Source: Cyanobacteriota bacterium (GTDB taxonomy: Bacteria; Cyanobacteriota; Cyanobacteriia; SKYG9). Taken from it: a DNA stretch of 9,654 nt. Under the pieces are notes generated by a model. It was not told where the DNA came from, ran no database searches, and was given only the letters and a program-made list of their open reading frames with translations. Positions 1-4,824 of the stretch are shown one piece after another; the stretch's first letter is position 1; each line of letters starts with the position of its first letter. The stretch spans positions 1 through 9,654 of the forward strand of contig JANWZG010000119.1 in NCBI GenBank assembly GCA_025054735.1, given 5' to 3'. The position numbers were made by a program, and so were the translations under genes.

Positions 1-147
1 TAGCAAGCGATCGGGTGTTTTCAAATCCATTTCAATGTGAAATGCCATAGTCTGTGCCAAGCTCTGGATATTGTTTTGTAAAACAGTTCCCCATTGGTAG
101 GCTTCAGGATAAGCATCATTAAAACTGGGGTCATCAATCACTTTCAT
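1..147 (-). CDS. Unrecognised protein, N-terminal 49 residues only (runs off the window)
   Basis: An open frame begins at ATG 147 and stays open to the window edge, giving 49 residues that start MKVIDDPSFN. It contains an aromatic/acidic stretch (PEAYQWG, residues 14-20) and an amphipathic, probably helical part (LQNNIQSLAQTMAFHIEM, 23-40). There is no signal peptide or membrane segment. I do not recognise the family. The start lies 23 nt downstream of the SPOR-gene stop on the same strand, so the two are probably co-transcribed. The ribosome-binding site is weak (a GAG about 6-8 nt before the ATG, inside a small TGAGCT duplication). Reality of the gene is supported by operon spacing and uninterrupted reading; the function is unknown. 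Confidence 0.6.
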   Translation of the reverse strand, partial: MKVIDDPSFNDAYPEAYQWGTVLQNNIQSLAQTMAFHIEMDLKTPDRLL

Positions 148-170
148 AGCTCAAAGCTCAAATAGGTGGC

Positions 171-1898
171 TTACGGTTGTAGTTGAATCTGAGCGTCAAT
201 ACCTTGGCGATGCAGTTGTTCCACTAGTTCTCTAGCTTTAGCTGGGTCATCAAATGTTCCCAATTGCACCTTGGCTCCATCCTCAGAATTGCGGACATAG
301 GCATCAGGTACCACGCGCTGGGCATTTTCTAGATGACGATCGCCCGTATAGGGACTGACCACCGTATAGCCTGGAGACGATGGTCGTGTGGGTGCTGCTG
401 GTGGTGGAGATGTAATCGCTGATGAAGGGGAAGGTGACGATCGCCTTACTGCAGGTTGGCTTGGGGGTGGGGATGTAATTGCGGTTGGTGAAGGCAGCAG
501 GTGTTGGGTCGGCGTTGGAAACCTAGATGCAGTCGGTATAGATGCTCTCGGACTAGGCACTGGTAAGCGCGCAGGTGGTGATTGAGTTCTAGTAGATACA
601 CTAGGGCCATCTACTTGGGAAGCCGTTGGTGAAAAAGCTGCCTGTCCAGAATTCGCTTGTCCAGAATTGTTGGGCAAATTAGTTGTAGAAACAAACGGAG
701 TCACTGCGGAGGGAAGTGGGATAATCATGGCAGTGCTGCTGCCTAGCGGTACTGGTGACGGCAACGTAGTCAGGGGCTGTCCCTTTGTCGATTGCACATT
801 TCCTGGTGAGGACGCGATCGAGCTAGACGCAGTTGCTTTGTCAGAATTTGCTGAACTTGTCTTCAATGTACTTAGGGTATTGAGGTTCAAGTCAATAAAT
901 TCCTTAGCAGCCAAATTTGGAGAATCTGGCAACCCTGAGCTAGTGATACCAGGCTTGCCGGGTGCTACTGTAGATGACGATGGGCCAGAGTTAGCATCTG
1001 GGGATACGCCGTTAGATTGGTTGAGGCTCAGCCGTCCCATCGCATTAGTCAACAACACATAAGTTAAGGTTGCTGTAGATAACAACAAGATCAAGCTAGA
1101 TCCAATACCTAGAGGAGTTAGCAAGCTCCTAAACAATCCTGGGTGCTCTCTAATAGTTGTAAAATCTGGCTCGTCTTCCGACAGACTCTTTAGCAACTCT
1201 TCTGACGAGGCCAAATAGTCAAACGGATCCGCGTCACCTGTGGGCACCAAACTGCCTGACTCTGTTGGCGAAGTAGTAGATGACCCATCGTTTCCTTGGC
1301 TATCCGCTGTCCCCTGGGTCGATGCTACCAATTGAATAGCACCTGTCTGGTTAGTAGCAGTTTGAGTGGAGAGGTCTTGCTCATGAGTGGCCGTAGGCTC
1401 AGGCATAGTCTTCAACAAGGAAGATGATGATTCCCCTGTTGAAGTCTCATCAGAAGGAATAGTTGGAGGTGCAGTCACTGAAACTGCCTTAGGTGAGCTG
1501 GTACCTGAAGTTGTCTCAAGGGAACCTAGAGATACGGACTGCTGGGCTACTGTTGAAGCAGTTACCACGGTAGCTGCTGGTGTAGCAACCTGACGTTGGT
1601 CAGGATGTTGATTAGCTGCGATAGTTTTCTGATGACTGGGCTGTCTACTAGCAGTAGGAGATGAATTTGGTGACGATCGCTGAGTAGCTACTGGAGAAAG
1701 CCCAGGTGAACCTGTTGGTACAGTGTTCAAACCGCGAGGTGGTGGGGGAGCATAGCCTGCCTTGTGGCGACGATAGCGCTGGAGTTCATCAACCAAGGTG
1801 ACATCTAAGCTAGTTAGAGCAGCCCGCAAATTGGGGTGCAGCGATGCTGTAGACTCAGACGATACCTTATTAGACGATCGGTTGTGACTAGCAACCAT
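171..1898 (-). CDS. SPOR-domain, single-pass membrane protein with long disordered linkers (likely cell-division/cell-wall)
   Basis: 575 residues. Order: a short charged segment with a helical motif (LTSLDVTLVDELQRYRRHKA, 28-47); about 190 residues of Ser/Thr/Pro/Gln-rich low complexity; an acidic stretch before the membrane (DPFDYLASSEELLKSLSED, 224-242); one transmembrane helix at about 258-283; about 225 more residues of Ser/Pro-rich linker; and a C-terminal SPOR domain (about 511-575) with the typical VQLGTF strand (544-549) and the KARELVEQLHRQGIDAQIQ helix-strand (554-572). The topology implied is cytoplasmic N-terminus and periplasmic SPOR domain. SPOR domains bind peptidoglycan lacking stem peptides at division septa, so a septal or wall-remodelling role is inferred. 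The linker holds two ITSPPP boxes (about 473-478 and 494-499) and an in-frame NSGQA duplication (411-420). The start is fixed by a strong AGAGGGGG site 7 nt upstream. The downstream partner is the partial gene at 1-147. FtsN-like function is not proven. Confidence 0.85.
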   Translation of the reverse strand: MVASHNRSSNKVSSESTASLHPNLRAALTSLDVTLVDELQRYRRHKAGYAPPPPRGLNTVPTGSPGLSPVATQRSSPNSSPTASRQPSHQKTIAANQHPDQRQVATPAATVVTASTVAQQSVSLGSLETTSGTSSPKAVSVTAPPTIPSDETSTGESSSSLLKTMPEPTATHEQDLSTQTATNQTGAIQLVASTQGTADSQGNDGSSTTSPTESGSLVPTGDADPFDYLASSEELLKSLSEDEPDFTTIREHPGLFRSLLTPLGIGSSLILLLSTATLTYVLLTNAMGRLSLNQSNGVSPDANSGPSSSTVAPGKPGITSSGLPDSPNLAAKEFIDLNLNTLSTLKTSSANSDKATASSSIASSPGNVQSTKGQPLTTLPSPVPLGSSTAMIIPLPSAVTPFVSTTNLPNNSGQANSGQAAFSPTASQVDGPSVSTRTQSPPARLPVPSPRASIPTASRFPTPTQHLLPSPTAITSPPPSQPAVRRSSPSPSSAITSPPPAAPTRPSSPGYTVVSPYTGDRHLENAQRVVPDAYVRNSEDGAKVQLGTFDDPAKARELVEQLHRQGIDAQIQLQP

Positions 1899-1905
1899 AC
1901 AATTT

Positions 1906-1913
1906 CCCCCTCT
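1906..1913 (-). promoter_or_regulatory. Ribosome-binding site of the SPOR-domain gene
   Basis: On the minus strand AGAGGGGG lies 7 nt before ATG 1898, an unusually purine-rich match for this window, where most genes have weak sites. It supports the chosen start. Confidence 0.7.
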
Positions 1914-1918
1914 CTATC

Positions 1919-1948
1919 AATACTTCTACCGAAAATACTTCTACTGAG
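1919..1948. repeat. 15-bp tandem duplication in the SPOR-gene leader
   Basis: AATACTTCTACCGAA (1919-1933) is followed directly by AATACTTCTACTGAG (1934-1948); 13 of 15 bases match, and the first 11 are identical. It lies 20 nt upstream of the SPOR-gene ATG, just before the ribosome-binding site. It could be a replication-slippage product or paired regulator half-sites; the sequence does not decide. Confidence 0.75.
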
Positions 1949-2079
1949 TAACCTGACCCAACGCGATCGAGCATCAATGACTCAACAGAGGTTGGACACA
2001 GTTGAATAGTAGACTCTGTGGATCCCCAATAATCATCTGGTAAGTGACTAATTTATATCAGCGTAATGGAACCACGGTT

Positions 2080-2118
2080 GTTAGTTGGTGCAACCCACCC
2101 TACGTTAGTTGGCTCAAC
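2080..2118. repeat. Paired direct repeats, each containing a GTTG-N3-CAAC dyad
   Basis: GTTAGTTGGTGCAAC (2080-2094) and GTTAGTTGGCTCAAC (2104-2118) match at 13 of 15 positions and start 24 bp apart. Each ends in an 11-bp dyad GTTGNNNCAAC (2084-2094 and 2108-2118). Repeated dyads in a divergent promoter region resemble operators; no specific regulator is recognised. Confidence 0.6.
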
Positions 2119-2425
2119 ATACCTGAAATAGTCGCTATCCAGTTTAGTGCAACCTGAAAATTTCCACCCACTTTTACATTAAAATTGGGATCTTAGCCTG
2201 TTATGCACCCTTCAATGGCTGAGAATAATGTTCCATGAGCAGTTTCATGAACTGATGCTTTCATAAACTAATGTATGATGCAAAGTGATGAGGGGTGGAT
2301 TTGTAGCCCAAATATAGCGCAGGATTTAGTTCTTGTCACTATCGGTAGAGTAGTTGCAGTGACGCTTGAGTTAATAACCATAACGTTTTACGACACTTCT
2401 ACAGAACTCTGACGAAATCAGACCT

Positions 2426-2989
2426 ATGGCACTACAAGCGTTAAACAATTTGTTGAACGCTATAGAGAAGCAGCCCACTTGGCAAACCTATCGGCAACTT
2501 AGGTTAGTGCTGGATCATTGGTCTGCCATCGTGGGCGCTATTGTGGCCGAGCATACCCAACCCATAGCCATTCACCAAGGTGTACTCCATGTTGCGACAG
2601 TGAATCACCTGTGGGCACAAAACCTGATGTTTGAGCGTACTCGCATTCTAGACAAGCTCAATGGCCTTGATGGTCTGGCCTTGAGCGATATTCGCTTTTC
2701 TACAGCCCGTTGGCAATCTGCTCCTAAATCCTCCTCGTCTCTGGGCGAAGCAATGCTATGGCAAGAGCACCCTAGTTTTCTAGAGAAGGTTGATCCACCG
2801 ACGGAGCCATTGTCATCATCGAATCATCTGGTTAGCAAACATCCTGGTCTAGTGTTTCGACAATGGCAACAAACTGTACAACGACGATCGCGACTACTTC
2901 CCCTATGCCCCCAGTGTCAATGTCCCACCCCTGATGGCGAATTACGGCGCTGGTCGATGTGTGGACTTTGTGCTGTTAAGAAACGCTAA
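2426..2989 (+). CDS. dciA: DciA-like DUF721 protein with C-terminal zinc ribbon (probable replicative helicase loader)
   Basis: 187 residues. The N-terminal half (about 1-97) matches the DUF721/DciA pattern: a predicted helix, then DHWSAIVG (30-37), hydrophobic strands, and LHVATVNHLWAQNLMFER (54-71), a KH-like fold. DciA is the ancestral bacterial loader of the DnaB replicative helicase, in species without DnaC/DnaI; that role is family knowledge applied here. A low-complexity linker (about 98-140) leads to a basic tail with a cysteine cluster: C161-x2-C164-x-C166 ... C179-x2-C182, typical of a small zinc ribbon, followed by basic VKKR. The arrangement fits a nucleic-acid-binding accessory domain. 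The ATG at 2426 is the first in frame; the ribosome-binding site is poor. The next gene starts 117 nt downstream on the same strand. Confidence 0.82.
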   Translation: MALQALNNLLNAIEKQPTWQTYRQLRLVLDHWSAIVGAIVAEHTQPIAIHQGVLHVATVNHLWAQNLMFERTRILDKLNGLDGLALSDIRFSTARWQSAPKSSSSLGEAMLWQEHPSFLEKVDPPTEPLSSSNHLVSKHPGLVFRQWQQTVQRRSRLLPLCPQCQCPTPDGELRRWSMCGLCAVKKR

Positions 2990-3024
2990 CAGTTTTCCTA
3001 ACCATTCCACTATTACTTCACAAA

Positions 3025-3047
3025 AGACAGTATTCGAGCTATTGTCT
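3025..3047 (+). terminator. Hairpin after dciA (weak terminator candidate)
   Basis: AGACAGTA (3025-3032) pairs with TATTGTCT (3040-3047): 8 bp with one G-U pair and a 7-nt loop, beginning 36 nt after the dciA stop. No T-run follows, so a classical rho-independent terminator is not supported. It may instead be an mRNA 3'-end hairpin. Confidence 0.3.
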
Positions 3048-3106
3048 ATCTGATGGCAAGTGAATACTAATCACTACCGTACAGCAGTTAATAGATCTTA
3101 TTTTGT

Positions 3107-3556
3107 ATGATGGAATCCGATCAAAAACCGGCTGATTATATGGATCCCGCAACATCTGAACAAAAAGTTGAAATTGTGGACAATGTTACTGCTCTCACAA
3201 AAATGCCATCCCCAGATCAATCTGGGGATCAAGTGCAGCAAATCAAAGCAAAATTGCTTGAATTTGTTTCTGGGCTGCAATCCTTCGTGGGAGAGTTCTT
3301 TGAGGAATATCGGCAAATCTTGGTGTTGGTGGCCTTGCTAGTGGGTGGCGGTATCTCGCTAAAGCTCTTGCTGGCAGTTTTAGGTGCTATTAATGAAGTG
3401 CCACTGCTGAATCCGATATTTGAATTGATTGGTATTGGTTATACTGTTTGGTTTGTCTATCGCTATCTACTCAGGGCAGAAAGTCGCCAAGAGTTAGGCA
3501 ATGAGATCAATGCTCTCAAGCACCAAATTCTCGGTCAGCAGACTGAGGACAGTTAG
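3107..3556 (+). CDS. CAAD/CURT1-family thylakoid membrane protein
   Basis: 149 residues. A polar, acidic N-terminus (1-42) is followed by an amphipathic helix (QIKAKLLEFVSGLQSFVGEF, 45-64), two closely spaced hydrophobic segments (about 71-95 and 98-122) joined by a short NEVPLLNP turn, and a C-terminal charged helix (RAESRQELGNEINALKHQIL, 123-142). This amphipathic-helix plus TM-hairpin layout is the CAAD domain, shared by membrane-anchored cyanobacterial aminoacyl-tRNA synthetases and by CURT1 proteins that bend thylakoid membranes. As a stand-alone copy it is best called CURT1-like. Two ATGs stand side by side (3107 and 3110); I chose the first, and neither has a clear ribosome-binding site. 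The TAG stop forms the start of a tandem repeat. A weak promoter-like TTGTCT (3042) lies upstream. Confidence 0.88.
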   Translation: MMESDQKPADYMDPATSEQKVEIVDNVTALTKMPSPDQSGDQVQQIKAKLLEFVSGLQSFVGEFFEEYRQILVLVALLVGGGISLKLLLAVLGAINEVPLLNPIFELIGIGYTVWFVYRYLLRAESRQELGNEINALKHQILGQQTEDS

Positions 3557-3582
3557 ATGACAACCTAGTAGATGACAACTAG
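3554..3582. repeat. Tandem duplication starting on the CAAD-gene stop codon
   Basis: TAGATGACAACCTAG (3554-3568, whose first TAG is the stop codon) is followed without a gap by TAGATGACAACTAG (3569-3582); the copies differ by one extra C. The second copy runs into a perfect 12-bp palindrome, ACAACTAGTTGT (3575-3586). Confidence 0.85.
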
Positions 3583-3593
3583 TTGTGAGTGCT

Positions 3594-3609
3594 GAAACAA
3601 TACTGTTTC
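3594..3609 (+). terminator. Small hairpin downstream of the CAAD gene
   Basis: GAAACA (3594-3599), loop ATAC, TGTTTC (3604-3609): a perfect 6-bp stem 37 nt after the stop. It is AT-rich and lacks a following T-run, so it is only a weak terminator candidate. Confidence 0.3.
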
Positions 3610-3657
3610 CGACACTAGAAGTACCCTTGACAGCGAAAGTGCAATGTTATCGTTATC

Positions 3658-3704
3658 CAGCCTGTACAGTGTATTCTATGATTGCAGAGTATTTGTGCAG
3701 GCTG
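3658..3704. other. Inverted repeat, 11-bp stem with 25-nt loop, upstream of tRNA-Asp
   Basis: CAGCCTGTACA (3658-3668) pairs with TGTGCAGGCTG (3694-3704) over 11 positions with a single G-U wobble when read as plus-strand RNA. It is GC-rich against an AT-rich surrounding and lies between the CAAD gene and the tRNA-Asp promoter. It could be the 3' boundary of the CAAD transcript or a structured leader; no T-run follows. Confidence 0.45.
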
Positions 3705-3772
3705 TTCAGCGATTCTGATGTTCTTGTCTAGTTGATTGTCTCTGGCTGCTGGGACTGACTAAATTAATTTCA

Positions 3773-3801
3773 TTGACAAATTGTCTGTTCATAGAGACAA
3801 T
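3773..3801 (+). promoter_or_regulatory. Probable promoter of tRNA-Asp and the methyltransferase
   Basis: A perfect TTGACA (3773-3778) is followed after 17 bp by GACAAT (3796-3801; 4 of 6 matches to TATAAT). The start of transcription would be about 3808, roughly a dozen bases before the mature tRNA. A dyad ATTGTCT/AGACAAT (3780-3786 and 3795-3801) occupies the spacer and overlaps the -10 box, so it could act as an operator. Confidence 0.6.
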
Positions 3802-3819
3802 GGTGATTGCGTCAAATCT

Positions 3820-3893
3820 GGGACCGTAGTTCAATTGGTTAGAGCACCGCCCTGTCACGGCGGAAGTTGCGGGTTCGAGCCCCGTCGGTCCCG
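3820..3893 (+). tRNA. tRNA-Asp, anticodon GTC
   Basis: 74 nt that fold completely as a cloverleaf: acceptor stem GGGACCG/CGGTCCC (3820-3826 and 3886-3892), D stem GTTC/GAGC (3829-3832 and 3842-3845), anticodon stem CCGCC/GGCGG (3847-3851 and 3859-3863) with loop CTGTCAC and anticodon GTC at 3854-3856, a 5-nt variable loop, and T stem GCGGG/CCCGT (closed by a G-U pair) with loop TTCGAGC. The discriminator base is G3893, the identity base expected for tRNA-Asp. CCA is not encoded, so it must be added after 3' processing. It serves aspartate codons GAC/GAU. A good promoter lies directly upstream, and a protein-coding gene starts 17 nt downstream. Confidence 0.98.
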
Positions 3894-3910
3894 TTCTGGT
3901 ATCTTTGAGT

Positions 3911-4585
3911 ATGGCAACTGATCTAAACCGTCAGGATAGCGTTAACACAGATAGTAGGTGGCAGACCGTCGCCCACGCATTGACCTATCTAGCTAGGGCA
4001 GATACTATCCCCCATCGCACTGAGGGCGAGGCTGTTTTGCTTGAACATGTGCCCACAACGGTTACTCGTCTGTTGGATTTGGGTACTGGCGATGGGCGAC
4101 TGTTGGCCTTGTTGAAACTAGACCGACCTCAAGCTGAAGCTATTGGCTTAGATTTCTCGCCTACCATGCTGGAACGAGCACGATCGCGATTTGCAAACGA
4201 AGCTACTGTAACCATCTTGGAGCATAACCTAGAGCAGCCTTTACCTAATCTGGGGTATTTCGATGCAGTAGTGTCTAGCTTTGCTATTCACCATTGCAGC
4301 CACGATCGCAAGCAGGCCCTCTATCACGAAATCTTTGACTGCCTCTCGCCGGGAGGCATTTTTTGTAATCTAGAGCATGTTTCGTCACCAACACCTGCTC
4401 TGCATGAACGGTTTTTGGCAGCGATCGGCTACACTCTCGAAGAGGATGACCCTGATAACAAGTTGTTGGATGTGGAAACACAGTTGGGGTGGCTACGTGC
4501 CTGTGGCTATCAGGATGTAGACTGTTACTGGAAATGGCTAGAAATGGCGCTGTTGATTGGTTATAAACCCAATAGCTCCTCCTAA
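3911..4585 (+). CDS. Class I SAM-dependent methyltransferase, substrate unknown
   Basis: 224 residues from ATG 3911. A Rossmann-type methyltransferase core is clear: motif I LLDLGTGDG (54-62) for SAM binding, GLDFSPTML (79-87) with the acidic residue expected to hold the ribose, the motif near HNLEQPLP (105-112), FDAVVSSFAIHH (117-128) at the motif IV position, and LSPGGIFCNLEHV (145-157). The C-terminal cap, with GYQDVDCYWKWLEMALLIGYK (199-219), resembles small-molecule methyltransferases of the Methyltransf_11/25 type; nothing identifies the substrate. The frame is also open from a TTG at 3905, but ATG 3911 is preferred. There is no ribosome-binding site, because the tRNA-Asp 3' end is only 17 nt away, so it is probably read from the tRNA promoter. 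Its TAA overlaps the stop of the convergent small gene at 4582-4752. Confidence 0.88.
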   Translation: MATDLNRQDSVNTDSRWQTVAHALTYLARADTIPHRTEGEAVLLEHVPTTVTRLLDLGTGDGRLLALLKLDRPQAEAIGLDFSPTMLERARSRFANEATVTILEHNLEQPLPNLGYFDAVVSSFAIHHCSHDRKQALYHEIFDCLSPGGIFCNLEHVSSPTPALHERFLAAIGYTLEEDDPDNKLLDVETQLGWLRACGYQDVDCYWKWLEMALLIGYKPNSSS

Positions 4586-4752
4586 GCCGAATGACCAATA
4601 GGATTGATGTGGACGATCGTTGCCAAATCGTCAATGGGGGCGGGCTTCATCTCACCGCGTAAATCAAGCAACTGCACGAGGACTAGGTAGACAATGCTCA
4701 GGATGATGGCGATCGCTCCCGTAACAATGGCAGTCAGTTTAGGTCGGTTCAT
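4582..4752 (-). CDS. Small membrane protein, 56 residues, unknown function
   Basis: A short frame, easily missed. It starts at ATG 4752, preceded by GGAG 9 nt upstream, and encodes 56 residues: basic MNRPK, one hydrophobic segment (AIVTGAIAIILSIVYLVLVQ, 8-27), then a polar tail (LDLRGEMKPAPIDDLATIVH, 29-48) ending in GHSA. The pattern is a single-pass membrane protein with short N-terminus; orientation by the positive-inside rule places the N-terminus in the cytoplasm. It contains a HIP1 octamer in frame (codons for AIA). It lies 60 nt downstream of thrS on the same strand, so it is probably co-transcribed. Its TAG and the methyltransferase TAA overlap tail to tail. I think homologues exist in other cyanobacteria, but that is recollection, not a search. 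Confidence 0.72.
   Translation of the reverse strand: MNRPKLTAIVTGAIAIILSIVYLVLVQLLDLRGEMKPAPIDDLATIVHINPIGHSA
4709..4716. repeat. HIP1 octamer GCGATCGC
   Basis: Exact highly iterated palindrome 1 of cyanobacterial genomes, inside the small membrane-protein gene. Confidence 0.9.
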
Positions 4753-4761
4753 CAGTAGTTA

Positions 4762-4765
4762 CTCC
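4762..4765 (-). promoter_or_regulatory. Ribosome-binding site of the 56-residue membrane protein
   Basis: GGAG on the minus strand, 9 nt before ATG 4752. It supports the reality of this short gene. Confidence 0.55.
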
Positions 4766-4769
4766 AGTT

Positions 4770-4824
4770 CTTAGAAATCACTATAGACATCACCATACTT
4801 AGAAATCACCACTTAGAAATCACC
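4770..4824. repeat. Multi-copy ~14-bp repeat across the thrS stop codon
   Basis: Three exact copies of CTTAGAAATCAC (4770-4781, 4798-4809, 4812-4823) plus a degenerate copy TAGACATCACC (4784-4794). Core starts fall at 4772, 4784, 4800 and 4814 (steps of 12, 16 and 14, totalling three 14-bp periods). The rightmost copy contains the thrS stop codon (TTA, 4813-4815) and the codons for its last residues, so the repeat is an echo of the gene's own 3' end extending into the spacer before the small membrane-protein gene. Confidence 0.85.

Larger units (their letters stand above)
1899..2425. other. Divergent intergenic region (527 nt) between the SPOR gene and dciA
   Basis: I see no convincing gene here. 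It holds the SPOR-gene ribosome-binding site and 15-bp tandem repeat at its left end. Near 2080-2118 are two copies of a GTTAGTTGG..CAAC repeat. At 2191-2224 an 8-bp hairpin (TCTTAGCC/GGCTGAGA, one G-U pair, 18-nt loop) is present. A TATGAT hexamer at 2274-2279 could be a plus-strand -10 box for dciA, but no good -35 precedes it. Both flanking genes must be transcribed outward from here, so their promoters should lie in this stretch; I could not place them confidently. Confidence 0.6.

Noticed and set aside
667..1062. Plus-strand frame of 131 residues opposite the SPOR gene
   Set aside because: Created by the Ser/Pro-rich codon use of the SPOR gene on the other strand; no start signal or domain.
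4284..4634. Minus-strand frame of 116 residues opposite the methyltransferase
   Set aside because: Antisense to a well-supported gene, overlaps the real small gene at 4582-4752 and shows no domain.
1919..4824. CRISPR array or cyanobacterial heptamer STRR array
   Set aside because: Repeats are two to four copies, unrelated between sites, without constant-length spacers, and their periods are 14-15 bp, not clean heptamer runs.
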